Notes: generated by a model from the letters alone, not told the origin. A DNA stretch of 37,157 bases from Deltaproteobacteria bacterium (GCA_021782655.1 JAJXUT010000014.1:1-37157); one strand, 5' to 3'; counted from the stretch's first letter, positions 8,343 through 17,573 are shown. Numbers and translations are program-made.

Positions 8343-9635
8343 ATGCCCCGCAAGCCCGCCGCCATCAACCTCATCTGGCTGGTAATGATCCTCACCGCCA
8401 CCGTCACCGCCGCCTACACCGGTCGGATGCCCGAGGTCACCCAGGCCGTCTTCGCCTCGGCCAAGGAGGCGGTGACCTTGGCCATCGGGCTGATCGGCCC
8501 CATGGCCCTATGGCTGGGCCTGGTCAAGATCGCCGAGGCCGGCGGCCTGATGCACACCCTGGCCCGGGGCCTGCGCCCGGTCATGACCCGGCTCTTCCCC
8601 GAGATCCCCGCCGATCACCCGGCCCTGGCGGCCATGATCTTAAACCTAGCCGCCAACCTGCTGGGCCTGGGCAACGCCGCCACCCCCCTGGGGATCAAGG
8701 CCATGCAGGAGCTTGACCGGCTCTCCGCCGACAAGGGCACCGCCACCAACGCCATGTGCCTGTTCCTGGCCCTAAACACCGCCAGCATCACCCTCCTGCC
8801 CCTAAGCATCATCGCGGTGCGGGCCGGGGCCGGGGCCAGCGCCCCGGCGGCCATCCTCCTCCCCACCCTGCTGGCCACCCTCCTGGCCACACTGGTGGCC
8901 GTCACCGCCTGCCGGCTCCTGGCCACCCCGGACCAGACCATCGCCGCCGCTGACCCCTCACGCCCGGCAGCCGAGGCCCAAGACCAGCGCCCCAGCCATC
9001 ATCCCCCCGCCCCGCCGGAGAAACTCCTCGTCATCGCCACCCTCCTGGCCCTGACCGGAGGGGCGATCTGGCAACTTTACCGCCACCGACCATTAAGCCT
9101 CTCGCCCGCAGCGCTAAACGCCGCCTCCGCCTGGCTGACGCCGCTTCTGATCGTGGCCTTTCTGGTCTATGGCCTCCTGCGGGGGGTCAAGGTCTATGAG
9201 GTGGCCACCGAGGGCGCCAAGGAGGGCTTTGCCACCGCGGTGCGGATCATCCCCTTTCTGGTGGCCATCTTCGTGGCCATCGGCATGCTCCGGGCCAGCG
9301 GCGCCCTGGACCTCCTCATCCAGCTCCTGTCGCCCGTAACCAGCCGGATCGGGATGCCGGCCGAGGCCCTGTCCGTGGCCCTGCTCCGTCCGCTCTCCGG
9401 TAGCGGCTCCTTCGCCCTGATGTCGGAATTGGTGGCCAAGGCCCCGGACAGCTTCCTGTCCTTTCTGGTCTCCACCATGCAGGGTTCCACCGAGACCACC
9501 TTCTACGTTCTGGCGGTCTATTTCGGCAGCGTCGGCATCACCCGCACCCGCCACGCCCTGCCCGCCGCCCTCTGCGCCGACGCCGCCGGCCTGCTGGGCG
9601 CGGTCTTTATCTGCCGCCTCCTGTGGGCGGGATGA
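8343..9635 (+). CDS. Fused SpmA/SpmB-like membrane protein (nucleoside-recognition/Gate family)
   Basis: This 430-aa integral membrane protein joins two halves that are separate genes in Bacillus. The N-terminal half resembles SpmA, with NLLGLGNAATPLGIKAM at residues about 105-122. The C-terminal half resembles SpmB, with EGAKEGFATAVRIIPFLVAI, PLSGSGSFALM and MQGSTETTFYVLAVYFGSV. A Pro/Ala/Gln-rich linker (about 200-225) separates them. Both halves contain several hydrophobic helices and belong to the nucleoside-recognition (Gate) domain family. The Bacillus proteins affect spore core dehydration. Fused versions occur in many non-sporulating bacteria, where the substrate is unknown. The ATG at 8343 is the first in frame after a TAA at 8328, but no Shine-Dalgarno sequence precedes it. 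Confidence 0.85.
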   Translation: MPRKPAAINLIWLVMILTATVTAAYTGRMPEVTQAVFASAKEAVTLAIGLIGPMALWLGLVKIAEAGGLMHTLARGLRPVMTRLFPEIPADHPALAAMILNLAANLLGLGNAATPLGIKAMQELDRLSADKGTATNAMCLFLALNTASITLLPLSIIAVRAGAGASAPAAILLPTLLATLLATLVAVTACRLLATPDQTIAAADPSRPAAEAQDQRPSHHPPAPPEKLLVIATLLALTGGAIWQLYRHRPLSLSPAALNAASAWLTPLLIVAFLVYGLLRGVKVYEVATEGAKEGFATAVRIIPFLVAIFVAIGMLRASGALDLLIQLLSPVTSRIGMPAEALSVALLRPLSGSGSFALMSELVAKAPDSFLSFLVSTMQGSTETTFYVLAVYFGSVGITRTRHALPAALCADAAGLLGAVFICRLLWAG

Positions 9636-9692
9636 CGGCGCCTGCTGCGGATATAACGGGCAAAGAACCTGGCAATTTCACCGCCGGTCGGG

Positions 9693-9713
9693 TATAGTGT
9701 CCCAGTTCCTGGG
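9693..9713 (+). promoter_or_regulatory. Candidate -10 box and small hairpin before the GGDEF gene
   Basis: TATAGT (9693-9698) matches a -10 box at five of six bases, but no good -35 lies 16-18 bases upstream. It is followed by a short perfect hairpin, CCCAG/CTGGG with a 3-base loop (9701-9713), at the expected start of the transcript. The surrounding gap (9636-9751) holds no gene. Confidence 0.25.
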
Positions 9714-9751
9714 ATTGCCGCCGTTCGCCCCCTCACCTCCAACCCTCCGCC

Positions 9752-10903
9752 ATGCCCCTCGACACCATCAAGATCCTGGAGCTGCTCGCCACCATCCACG
9801 AGGACTTAGACACCGACACCGTGGAACGGCGCTTCTTCGCCCTGGCCGCCCAGGTCTTCAACTTCGACCGGCTGGCGCTTTTCTTCGTCAAGCACCAGAA
9901 GGCCCTGCTCCAGGGCAAGCTGAGCCGCGGCTTCGCCCCCCGCGAGATCGAGGCCTTAACCATCCCCCTCTCCGACCAGTTCATCCTCACCCTGCCGCTG
10001 ATCACCGGCATCCCGCTCTGGAACCAGATCGTCCTGAGCGACCCCTATGCCGGGGCGTTAAAACTCACCCACTTCGCGGTCATCCCGGTGATGAACCGCA
10101 AGCGGGTGCCCTGCTGGGAGATAACCGCCTGCGGGCAGGGGCAGTGCCCGGCCTACGGCAACCGTTGGCTGCGCTGCTGGCTGATCTCGGGCCGCAAGTG
10201 CGATCCCGACCCGGAACGGATGCTCCACAAATGCCAGGTCTGCCCGGTATTTCAGGAGGGCAGCGCCGAGAGCGTCGAAGGCATCCTGCTGGTGGATAAC
10301 TCCCTTTCCAAGCGCCCGATCCCCGACCACACCATCACCGTGCTGACCCTGATCGGCCAGACGGCGGGCTCGGCGGTCAACAACGCCAAGCGTTTCGCCC
10401 AGACCCTGCAAGTCTCGATCAAGGACGACTTAACCGGCATCCACAACCGCCGCTACTTCAACGAACGCCTAACCGACGAGCTGGAGCGGGTGGCCCGCTA
10501 CCCCAAGGAGCCGGCCAGCCTGGTGATGGTGGACATCGACCTCTTCAAGGCCGTCAACGACGCCCACGGCCACCAGGCCGGCGACGCGGTGCTGGTCTGG
10601 TTCGCCAAGCTACTGGCCGCAGGCCTTAGAAAGAGCGACACCGTGGCCCGCTACGGGGGCGAGGAGTTCGCCATCCTGCTGATCAACACCGGCAAGCAGA
10701 TGGCCCTGGAGGTGGCGGAAGACCTGCGCCGCCAGATCGAATCCAACTCCCTCCCCGAGACCGGGGTGCAGATCACCGCAAGCTTCGGGGTAGCCACCTT
10801 CGGCGAGGATGCCACCTCGGTCGAGCACCTGGTGGCCCAGGCGGACAAGGCCCTCTACGCCGCCAAGGCCCAGGGCCGCAACCGGGTCTGCCAGACCCCA
10901 TGA
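9752..10903 (+). CDS. GAF-like / cysteine-cluster / GGDEF diguanylate cyclase
   Basis: This 383-aa soluble protein should make cyclic di-GMP from two GTP. Residues about 15-215 look like a GAF sensor domain. Embedded in it is a cysteine-rich insert at about 119-166 with VPCWEITACG, CPAYG, RCW and KCQVCPVF, containing eight cysteines. The catalytic GGDEF domain fills residues about 220-383 with DDLTGIHNRRYFNERL, the metal-binding VDIDLFKAVND and the active-site GGEEF near 301-305. The product-inhibition site RKSD lies exactly five residues before GGEEF. The gene's stop overlaps the next ATG by 4 bases, so it heads the operon with the phosphoesterase and mutS. The cysteines may bind a metal or cluster and sense redox state; that is inference. 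Confidence 0.88.
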   Translation: MPLDTIKILELLATIHEDLDTDTVERRFFALAAQVFNFDRLALFFVKHQKALLQGKLSRGFAPREIEALTIPLSDQFILTLPLITGIPLWNQIVLSDPYAGALKLTHFAVIPVMNRKRVPCWEITACGQGQCPAYGNRWLRCWLISGRKCDPDPERMLHKCQVCPVFQEGSAESVEGILLVDNSLSKRPIPDHTITVLTLIGQTAGSAVNNAKRFAQTLQVSIKDDLTGIHNRRYFNERLTDELERVARYPKEPASLVMVDIDLFKAVNDAHGHQAGDAVLVWFAKLLAAGLRKSDTVARYGGEEFAILLINTGKQMALEVAEDLRRQIESNSLPETGVQITASFGVATFGEDATSVEHLVAQADKALYAAKAQGRNRVCQTP

Positions 10904-11421
10904 GCCCGCCGCCGGATATAAATACCAGACCCCTGGTGATCGGCATCCTCTCCGACACCCACTTAAGCCGCCCCACGCCCGAGTTCGCGGCCCTAGTCGA
11001 ACGCTGCTTCGCGGGGGTTAAGATCATCCTGCACGCCGGCGACCTGACCGAACTGGCGGTGCTCTCGGTCTTCGGCGACCGGGAGGTGCACGCCGTGGGC
11101 GGCAACATGTGCTCCGCCGCCACCCGCCAGGCCTTGCCCGCCAAAAAGGTGATCAACGTCGGCAAGTTCCGGCTGGGATTGATCCACCGGGCCGGGGACG
11201 ATTACGACTTCGAGGCCCGGCTGCCCTGGGAGTTCGACTCGGTGGACGCCATCGTCTACGGGCACACCCACCGGCCCGTTTGCCAGACCCAGGGCGGCGT
11301 CCTGTTCGTCAACCCCGGCTCCTTTAAGGCCACTGGCCGGCACGGCCACCCCGGCACCTATGCCCTTCTTGAGGTGGGACGCGGGCTTTCGGCCAGCATC
11401 CACGAGGTGCCGGGGGCATGA
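10900..11421 (+). CDS. YfcE/MJ0936-type metallophosphoesterase
   Basis: This 173-aa protein is a compact calcineurin-like phosphoesterase of the YfcE/MJ0936 group, which hydrolyses phosphodiesters with two divalent metals. Metal-ligand motifs are present in order: SDTH (18-21), HAGD (45-48), GGN near 67, GLIH near 92, GHTHRP (about 121-126) and the closing NPGS (about 137-140). The usual GNCD is replaced by GGNMCS and the usual GHG loop by IHRAG, mild departures at the metal-binding loops. It overlaps the GGDEF gene by 4 bases upstream and mutS by 4 bases downstream, so it is translationally coupled to both. The physiological substrate is not predictable. Confidence 0.88.
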   Translation: MSPPPDINTRPLVIGILSDTHLSRPTPEFAALVERCFAGVKIILHAGDLTELAVLSVFGDREVHAVGGNMCSAATRQALPAKKVINVGKFRLGLIHRAGDDYDFEARLPWEFDSVDAIVYGHTHRPVCQTQGGVLFVNPGSFKATGRHGHPGTYALLEVGRGLSASIHEVPGA

Positions 11422-14096
11422 ATCCCGACCTTCCGCCCCCGGCTGGCGTGCCCGACCAGGTCAAGATCACCCCCATGCTTCGCCAGTACCTGGAGATCAG
11501 GGCCCAGCACCCGGACGCCCTGCTCTTCTACCGCTTAGGCGACTTCTACGAAATGTTCTTCGAAGACGCCAAGACCGCCTCCCGGGTACTGGGACTGACC
11601 CTCACCTCCCGCAACAGCAAGGACGACGAGGATAGCCGGGTGCCCATGTGCGGGGTGCCCTGCCACGCCGTCCACGGCTACCTGGCCCGGCTGGTTCGGG
11701 CCGGGTTCAAGGTGGCGATCTGTGAGCAGATGGAAGACCCCAAGCTCGCCAAGGGGATGGTCAGACGCGAAATCACCCGGGTGGTCACCCCCGGCCTGAT
11801 TACCGAGGCGGGGCTCTTGGACGGCAAGAGCAACGTCTATGTCGCCGCCGTCCTGCCGCCCACGGGTGGCGGGTCCTGGGGTATAAGCCTGCTCGACCTC
11901 TCCACCGGCGAATTTCTGGCCGGCGAGTGCGAGGGGCCGGGGCTAGTCATCGACGAACTGTGCCGCCTGCGCCCCGCCGAGCTGGTGGTCCCCGATCCCC
12001 TACCCGAGGGGCTCTCCCGGTTGATCGAGGAGGCAAGGCAACTCCTGCCGCTTTGCATAACCCGCCGGCCAGAAGACGACTTTAAGACCCCCGCCGGCCG
12101 GGAACGGCTGCTGACGCACTTCGGCACCGCGAGCCTGGCCGGCTTCGGCTGCGAGGGTCTGGAACGCGGCGTCCAGGCCGCAGGCGGGCTCTTGGCCTAC
12201 CTGGCCGAGACCCAGAAGGCCAGTCTCGCCCACATCGAACGGCTCACCCCCCTGACCCCGGACAACCTGCTGATCATTGACGACGCCTCCCGCCGCAACC
12301 TGGAGCTGACCCAGACCATCGTCGGCGGCACCCGGGAGGGCTCGCTCCTGGCCACCCTCGACTTCACCCAGACCCCGATGGGCGCCCGGCTGCTCAAAAA
12401 AAATCTGCTCTTCCCCCTGCGGGACAGCGCCCGGATCAACCGCCGCCTGGAGGCGGTAAACCACCTGGTCCGCCAACCCGAACTGCGCGCCCAGCTACGC
12501 GAGCTTCTGGGCCAAGTTTACGACCTGGAGCGGCTAAACGGCCGGGTGGTGCTGGGGGCCGCCAACGCCCGCGACCTGCTGGCCTTGAAACAGTCGCTCG
12601 CCCAATTGCCGCGGCTGGGACAGCTCCTGGAGGGGGAACGGCCCACCCTCTTGGATGATATCCGTAACGGCCTCGACCCCCTACCCGACCTGGTGACGCT
12701 TCTGGAATCAAGCCTCAGGGAAGACGCCCCCCTCACCCTGCGGGACGGACACCTGATCAAGGAGGGCTTCGACCCCGAACTGGACGAGATCGTCCTCATC
12801 CTAACCGACGGCAAGCGGTTAATTCTCGACCTGGAGAACCAGGAGAAGGCCCGCTCCGGGATCAACAACCTAAAGATCGGCTTCAACCGCGTCTTCGGCT
12901 ATTACCTGGAGGTCAGCCGGACCCAGATGACCAAGGTGCCGGAGCACTTCCTCCGCAAGCAGACCTTAGCCAACGCCGAGCGCTTCATCACCCCGGAATT
13001 AAAGGAATTCGAGGCCAAGGTGCTGGGTGCCGAGGAACGGCGGGTGGAACTGGAATACGAGCTGTTTGCCCGCCTGCGGGCCAAGGCGGCGGAACACAGC
13101 GCCCGGATCCTTAACACCGCTGGCCAACTGGCCCGGCTCGACTTCCTGTGCTGCCTGGCCGAGGCGGCCCGCAAACGCAAATACATCCGGCCCCAGGTGG
13201 ACGAGGGTGAGGAGATCGTCATCGAGGAAGGCCGCCATCCGGTGATCGAGCTGGCCCTGCCGCCGGGCCGCTTCGTGCCCAACGACATCCGCCTCGATCA
13301 GGAGACGAGCGAGGTGCTGATCATCACCGGCCCCAACATGGCCGGCAAGTCCACCGTGCTCCGCCAGACCGCCCTCATCGTCCTCCTGGCCCAGGTGGGG
13401 AGCTTCGTCCCCGCCCAGACGGCCAGAATCGGGGTGGTGGATCGCATATTCACCCGGGTGGGGGCGATGGACAACCTACGTCAAGGCCAATCCACCTTCA
13501 TGGTGGAGATGAACGAGACCGCCAATATCCTGCACCACGCCACCGAAAAGAGCCTGGTCATCCTGGACGAGATCGGCCGGGGCACCAGCACCTTCGACGG
13601 CCTGGCCATCGCCTGGGCGGTCACCGAAGACCTGGTAAACAAAAACGGCCGGGGGGTAAAGACCATCTTCGCCACCCACTACCACGAGCTGACCGAGCTG
13701 GCGATCACTAACCCGCGGATAAAAAATTTCAACATCGGGGTGCGCGAATGGAACAACACCATTATCTTCTTACACAAACTCCTGGCCGGCGGCGCCAGCC
13801 GCAGCTACGGCATCCAGGTGGCGGCCCTGGCCGGGGTGCCGCCTAAGGTCATCGCCCGGGCCGAGGAGTTACTGCACAACATTGAAAAAGGCGAACTAAA
13901 CCAGTATGGTAAACCCCGCATCTCCCAATCCGGCCAAGAGCGGCCGGAGGGACCATGTCAACTTTCGCTGTTCGCCCCGGCCCCGGACCATCTGCACACC
14001 CGGCTGGACAAGGTGGAGCCCGACCGCTTAACCCCCATCGAGGCCCTGACCCTGGTGTATGAACTCAAAGCCCTGCGCGACGCCACCCCGGACTGA
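11418..14096 (+). CDS. mutS: DNA mismatch repair protein MutS
   Basis: This 892-aa protein has the length and motif order of MutS. The mismatch-binding domain carries the intercalating FYE motif in GDFYEMF (F43-Y44-E45). The C-terminal ATPase has Walker A GPNMAGKST (about 638-646), the signature region LRQGQSTFMVEM, Walker B LVILDEIGRGTSTFDG (about 713-728) and FATHYHEL. Together these indicate a functional mismatch-recognition ATPase that should act with MutL. It begins at an ATG overlapping the phosphoesterase stop by 4 bases. The amidase ATG follows its TGA by 4 bases. MutL is not in the window. Confidence 0.98.
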   Translation: MNPDLPPPAGVPDQVKITPMLRQYLEIRAQHPDALLFYRLGDFYEMFFEDAKTASRVLGLTLTSRNSKDDEDSRVPMCGVPCHAVHGYLARLVRAGFKVAICEQMEDPKLAKGMVRREITRVVTPGLITEAGLLDGKSNVYVAAVLPPTGGGSWGISLLDLSTGEFLAGECEGPGLVIDELCRLRPAELVVPDPLPEGLSRLIEEARQLLPLCITRRPEDDFKTPAGRERLLTHFGTASLAGFGCEGLERGVQAAGGLLAYLAETQKASLAHIERLTPLTPDNLLIIDDASRRNLELTQTIVGGTREGSLLATLDFTQTPMGARLLKKNLLFPLRDSARINRRLEAVNHLVRQPELRAQLRELLGQVYDLERLNGRVVLGAANARDLLALKQSLAQLPRLGQLLEGERPTLLDDIRNGLDPLPDLVTLLESSLREDAPLTLRDGHLIKEGFDPELDEIVLILTDGKRLILDLENQEKARSGINNLKIGFNRVFGYYLEVSRTQMTKVPEHFLRKQTLANAERFITPELKEFEAKVLGAEERRVELEYELFARLRAKAAEHSARILNTAGQLARLDFLCCLAEAARKRKYIRPQVDEGEEIVIEEGRHPVIELALPPGRFVPNDIRLDQETSEVLIITGPNMAGKSTVLRQTALIVLLAQVGSFVPAQTARIGVVDRIFTRVGAMDNLRQGQSTFMVEMNETANILHHATEKSLVILDEIGRGTSTFDGLAIAWAVTEDLVNKNGRGVKTIFATHYHELTELAITNPRIKNFNIGVREWNNTIIFLHKLLAGGASRSYGIQVAALAGVPPKVIARAEELLHNIEKGELNQYGKPRISQSGQERPEGPCQLSLFAPAPDHLHTRLDKVEPDRLTPIEALTLVYELKALRDATPD

Positions 14097-14100
14097 CCCC

Positions 14101-15945
14101 ATGTCGCAACACCCAAAAATCACCACCCGGCTGGGCCTCATAATGCTGGCCTTGCTGCCGCTCTGGCTCGCCTCCTCCAGCCAGGCAGGCCCGGATACCG
14201 ACCCGGCCGCCAAGGCCTACCACCTGGCCCAAGCCCGCTGTCATGCGCTCGATTTCGCCCCCCACCTGGCCCAAAATCGCCCCCGCTGGCTCGCCTGCGC
14301 CGAGGCCATGCAGCGCGCCTACCAGTTGAATCCCCACCAGCCGCAGGCCCCCGACATCCTCTACCGCCAAGGGGACCTGTACGCTGAGATGTACCAAAAA
14401 TTCGGGGAGGCGGGGGACCTGAATACGGCCTTAAACCTCTACCAGCAACTGGCATCCCGTTTTCCGCAACACCCCCTGGCCGCCGAGTCCCTGTTTAGAA
14501 GCGCCACCCTGCTGTCCGAAGACCGCCACGACCCCAAGGCCGCGGCCCAGACCTTAACCCGGCTCCTCGCCTCTAACCCCAAGCCCGACCTGGCCAAGGC
14601 GGCCAACGCCATGCTGAACAAGCTCGCGCAGACCCCGCCCGCCCCCCAGGCGGCCAGGGACGAGGCCCAACCCCCGGCCCGCCCGGCGGCGAAACCCGGC
14701 GAGCAGGCCGAGCTGACCGACATCCGGCCCTGGAGCAACAAGAGCTGCACCCGAGTGGTTATCGAGACCTCGGCGCCGGTTACCTTCTCCAGCCATCTAC
14801 TAAAAAAGACCGGCGACCAGCCCCGCCGGCTCTACGTCAACATCAAGAATTGCCGGCTCGCCCGTCGCGGACAGACGGCCATCCCGGTCAAGGACGGGCT
14901 TCTGCATCAGGTGCGCAGCGCCCAGTTCGATCCCCAGACGGTGCGGGTGGTGCTCGACGCCCAGACGATTTCGGATTACAAGATTTCCAACCTGGAGAAC
15001 CCCTTTAGGATCGTGGTCGATGTCAAGGGCACGGCCAACGCCACCCTGCCGCCCCTGCCCAGCCCCCCGGCTCGGGAGAACAGGGCCGAGGTCAGCCCGC
15101 CGACTACCGCCAAGCCCCTCCTCCCCTTGCCCAAGGCCCCGCCCGCTACCACCAGCTCCCTGGCCCAGCAACTGGGGCTGAGCATCCGCCGGCTGGTCAT
15201 CGACCCCGGCCACGGCGGTAAGGACCCGGGCGCCATCGGGGTGGGGGGCTTAAAGGAAAAAGACGTGGTCTTGAAGGTGGCAAAAAAGGTGGCTCGGGAC
15301 ATCGCCAACCAGATGGGCATCCAGGTGCTACTGACCCGCAGCACCGACGTCTTCATCCCCCTGGAGGAGCGAACCGCCATCGCCAACACCCAGGGCGGCG
15401 ACCTGTTCATCTCCATCCACGCCAACTCCTCCAAGTCGCCCAAGCCACACGGCATCGAGACCTACTACCTAGACCTGGCGGGCAACGACGCCGAACAAGG
15501 GGTGGCGGCCCTGGAAAACTCCGCCTCCAGCCACCAGGTGAGCGACCTGCAACACATCTTAAGCAGCCTGATGCAGAACACCAAGAAGGATGAATCGGCC
15601 CGGCTGGCCGGCATCGTCCAGACCCGGCTGGTCACCGACCTGGGCCGGAGCTATCCAGAGATCACCAGCCACGGGGTGAAAAAGGCCCCCTTCGTGGTGC
15701 TGATCGGCGCCCAAATGCCCTCCATCCTCACCGAGATCGCCTTTGTCAGCAACCCGCTCGAGGCCCGGCGTCTGCGGGACGAGCGCTACATCCAGGCCCT
15801 GGCGGACAGCATCACCGACGGGGTGGTGAAGTACGCCGCAAGCTTAAGCGTCGCCGGCTGCCACCCAGCGGTCCAGGTGCAGCGGGATCTAGCCGCCAGT
15901 TACCAGGAACCGTCGTCAAAGTCCCAAAAGGCGACGCCCCGCTGA
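14101..15945 (+). CDS. N-acetylmuramoyl-L-alanine amidase with TPR-like and AMIN domains
   Basis: The ATG at 14101 was chosen because it opens a good signal peptide (hydrophobic core LGLIMLALLPLWLASSS, then SQA). A start 14 codons upstream would lie inside mutS. The 614-aa product has a TPR-like helical region (about 35-180) and an AMIN envelope-targeting domain (about 205-311). A Pro-rich linker follows, then an Amidase_3 catalytic domain (about 364-580). Zinc-ligand and catalytic residues are visible: His in DPGHGG, Glu in LKEKDVV, His in FISIHANSS and the catalytic Glu in LTEIAFVSN. It should cleave peptide stems from peptidoglycan during cell separation, as AmiC-type enzymes do. It is probably co-transcribed with mutS. 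Confidence 0.92.
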   Translation: MSQHPKITTRLGLIMLALLPLWLASSSQAGPDTDPAAKAYHLAQARCHALDFAPHLAQNRPRWLACAEAMQRAYQLNPHQPQAPDILYRQGDLYAEMYQKFGEAGDLNTALNLYQQLASRFPQHPLAAESLFRSATLLSEDRHDPKAAAQTLTRLLASNPKPDLAKAANAMLNKLAQTPPAPQAARDEAQPPARPAAKPGEQAELTDIRPWSNKSCTRVVIETSAPVTFSSHLLKKTGDQPRRLYVNIKNCRLARRGQTAIPVKDGLLHQVRSAQFDPQTVRVVLDAQTISDYKISNLENPFRIVVDVKGTANATLPPLPSPPARENRAEVSPPTTAKPLLPLPKAPPATTSSLAQQLGLSIRRLVIDPGHGGKDPGAIGVGGLKEKDVVLKVAKKVARDIANQMGIQVLLTRSTDVFIPLEERTAIANTQGGDLFISIHANSSKSPKPHGIETYYLDLAGNDAEQGVAALENSASSHQVSDLQHILSSLMQNTKKDESARLAGIVQTRLVTDLGRSYPEITSHGVKKAPFVVLIGAQMPSILTEIAFVSNPLEARRLRDERYIQALADSITDGVVKYAASLSVAGCHPAVQVQRDLAASYQEPSSKSQKATPR

Positions 15946-15967
15946 CCAAGGGGCCAATGGGGCGTCG
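15932..15967 (+). terminator. Hairpin at the amidase end (possible terminator)
   Basis: A perfect 9-bp stem, CGACGCCCC paired with GGGGCGTCG, with an 18-base loop spans the amidase stop codon and the 51-base gap to the convergent gltD-like gene. No T-run follows on either strand, so intrinsic termination is uncertain. Confidence 0.35.
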
Positions 15968-15996
15968 TCGGGCAAGGCTACGGGCGCGGGATAAGA

Positions 15997-17406
15997 TCAG
16001 CTAACCACGACCGGCGGCGTCCGCCCCTCCTTCAACTCCCGGCCCTCGACAAACCGGTGGATGGACTCCGCCGCCACCTTGCCCTGATATACCGCCTTAG
16101 CCGCAGTCTGGGGGCCTAGCACCGCGTCGCCGCCGGCAAAGATCCAGGGAACGCTGGTTTGCAGGGTCTCCTCATCCACCGTGTAGGTGCCCCAGCGGCT
16201 GGTGGCGACCTCCTGCCCGGCGCTGGCCTCAAGGTCCACGTCCTGGCTGATGGCGGCGATGATGGCGTCGGCCTCGATCATGAAGTTCGAGCCCTCGATG
16301 ACCACCGGCCGGCAACGGCCCGAGGCGTCGCACTCACCCAGCCGCATCCGCAGGCACTCGATCTCTTTCACCCTGCCGTTTTCCCCATTAATTTTTACCG
16401 GCGCGGCCAGAAACTCTATCTTGACCCCCTCCTCCTCCAGATGATGGATCTCGGCCTTGGCGGCCGGCATCTCGGCCTTGGTGCGGCGATAGAGGATGAA
16501 GACCTGATCCGAACCCCGGCGCAGGGCGGTACGGGCCACGTCGATGGCCACGTTGCCGCCCCCCACCACCACCACCCGCCGGCCCAGGTCGATCTCGCGG
16601 CCCAGGTTGATCTCCCGGAGATAGTCCACCCCGTGCGAGACCCCGGACAAGTCCTCGCCCTCGATGCCCAGCTTACGGCTGCGATGCGCCCCCGGACTTA
16701 AGAACACCGCCGCAAAACCCTCGGCCCGCAACTGTTCCAAGGTCTTGTCCTGGCCAATTCTTAAGTTGTTAACGATCCTGACCCCGCAATTTTTCAAGGC
16801 ATCGAACTCGGCCTTGACGATCTCCCTCGGCAGTCGATAGGCGGGGATGCCCACCGAGAGCATCCCGCCCAGCACCGGCAGGCTTTCGAAGATGGTGCAA
16901 TCGTATCCCAAATGGGCCAGGTGGTAGGCGACCGTCATCCCCGCCGGCCCGGAGCCGACGATGGCCACCTTCTTGCCGTTGGGCAGGGCGCAGGGGGTGG
17001 TCAGGTCCTTGCCCCTCGCCACCATCCAGTCCACAATGTGGCGCTCCAGCATGCCGATGGCCACCGCCTCGCCCTTCTTGGCCCGCACGCAGTGGCCCTC
17101 GCACTGAAACTCGTGAGGGCAAACCCGGGAGCAAACCGCCGGCAGCGAACTCTGCTCGCGGATGGCCCAGTAGGCCTCCTCCATCCTCCCCTCCCGAAGC
17201 AGGGCGATAAACTTGGGGATCTCGTTATGAATCGGACAGCCCTCCCGGCAGGTAGGCTTCTTGCATTGCAGGCAACGCTCCGCCTCCAGCCTGGCGGTCT
17301 GCTCGTCTAAGTCAGCGACCACCTCGGCAAAACTCTTAACCCGTTCCGCCGGGCTTAACTCCTTGGGTTGTTGGCGTGCAATCGCCATCCTCTCCGCTGG
17401 TTTCAT
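15997..17406 (-). CDS. gltD: Glutamate synthase small-subunit-like FAD/Fe-S oxidoreductase
   Basis: This 469-aa flavoprotein starts at the ATG at 17406, preceded by GAGGGAGAG; an ORF start 13 codons upstream lacks such a site. The N-terminal region has two Cys-rich motifs, CLQCKKPTCREGCP and CSRVCPHEFQCEGHC, which bind 4Fe-4S clusters in this family. An FAD fold begins at AIVGSGPAGMT (about 144) and an NADPH fold at VVVGGGNVAID (about 275). These are the features of GltD/GltA. Such proteins pass electrons from NADPH to a glutamate synthase large subunit, or act as NfnB/SudA with a ferredoxin-NADP reductase partner. Neither partner is adjacent: neighbours are divergent cheX and the convergent amidase. 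The exact reaction is therefore open. Confidence 0.85.
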   Translation of the reverse strand: MKPAERMAIARQQPKELSPAERVKSFAEVVADLDEQTARLEAERCLQCKKPTCREGCPIHNEIPKFIALLREGRMEEAYWAIREQSSLPAVCSRVCPHEFQCEGHCVRAKKGEAVAIGMLERHIVDWMVARGKDLTTPCALPNGKKVAIVGSGPAGMTVAYHLAHLGYDCTIFESLPVLGGMLSVGIPAYRLPREIVKAEFDALKNCGVRIVNNLRIGQDKTLEQLRAEGFAAVFLSPGAHRSRKLGIEGEDLSGVSHGVDYLREINLGREIDLGRRVVVVGGGNVAIDVARTALRRGSDQVFILYRRTKAEMPAAKAEIHHLEEEGVKIEFLAAPVKINGENGRVKEIECLRMRLGECDASGRCRPVVIEGSNFMIEADAIIAAISQDVDLEASAGQEVATSRWGTYTVDEETLQTSVPWIFAGGDAVLGPQTAAKAVYQGKVAAESIHRFVEGRELKEGRTPPVVVS

Positions 17407-17573
17407 CTCTCCCTCGCAAAAAAACGTTGATCTGTGGCTAGACAAGCTCGGTATTTTTAGCTAGCCTTAAATGGTGTAAAGACGGCCAAACGGCGTCTCC
17501 GCCCTGTCCGCTCACCAACCCGCCGGGCCTATCCCGCCCTGCAAACGGCCTATCAAATCCCACAGGAAGCCCC

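Noticed and set aside
8343-14096. Scattered Leu TTA/CTA codons in GC-rich genes as a sign of transfer
   Set aside because: They occur through the plus-strand genes including mutS, so they look like the genome's own codon habit and not an imported segment.
14059-14100. Upstream ATG giving the amidase 14 more residues
   Set aside because: It lies inside mutS and would bury the signal peptide; the ATG at 14101 is the natural start.
15932-15967. Hairpin after the amidase as a confident intrinsic terminator
   Set aside because: No T-run follows on either strand and the loop is 18 bases; kept only as a low-confidence feature.
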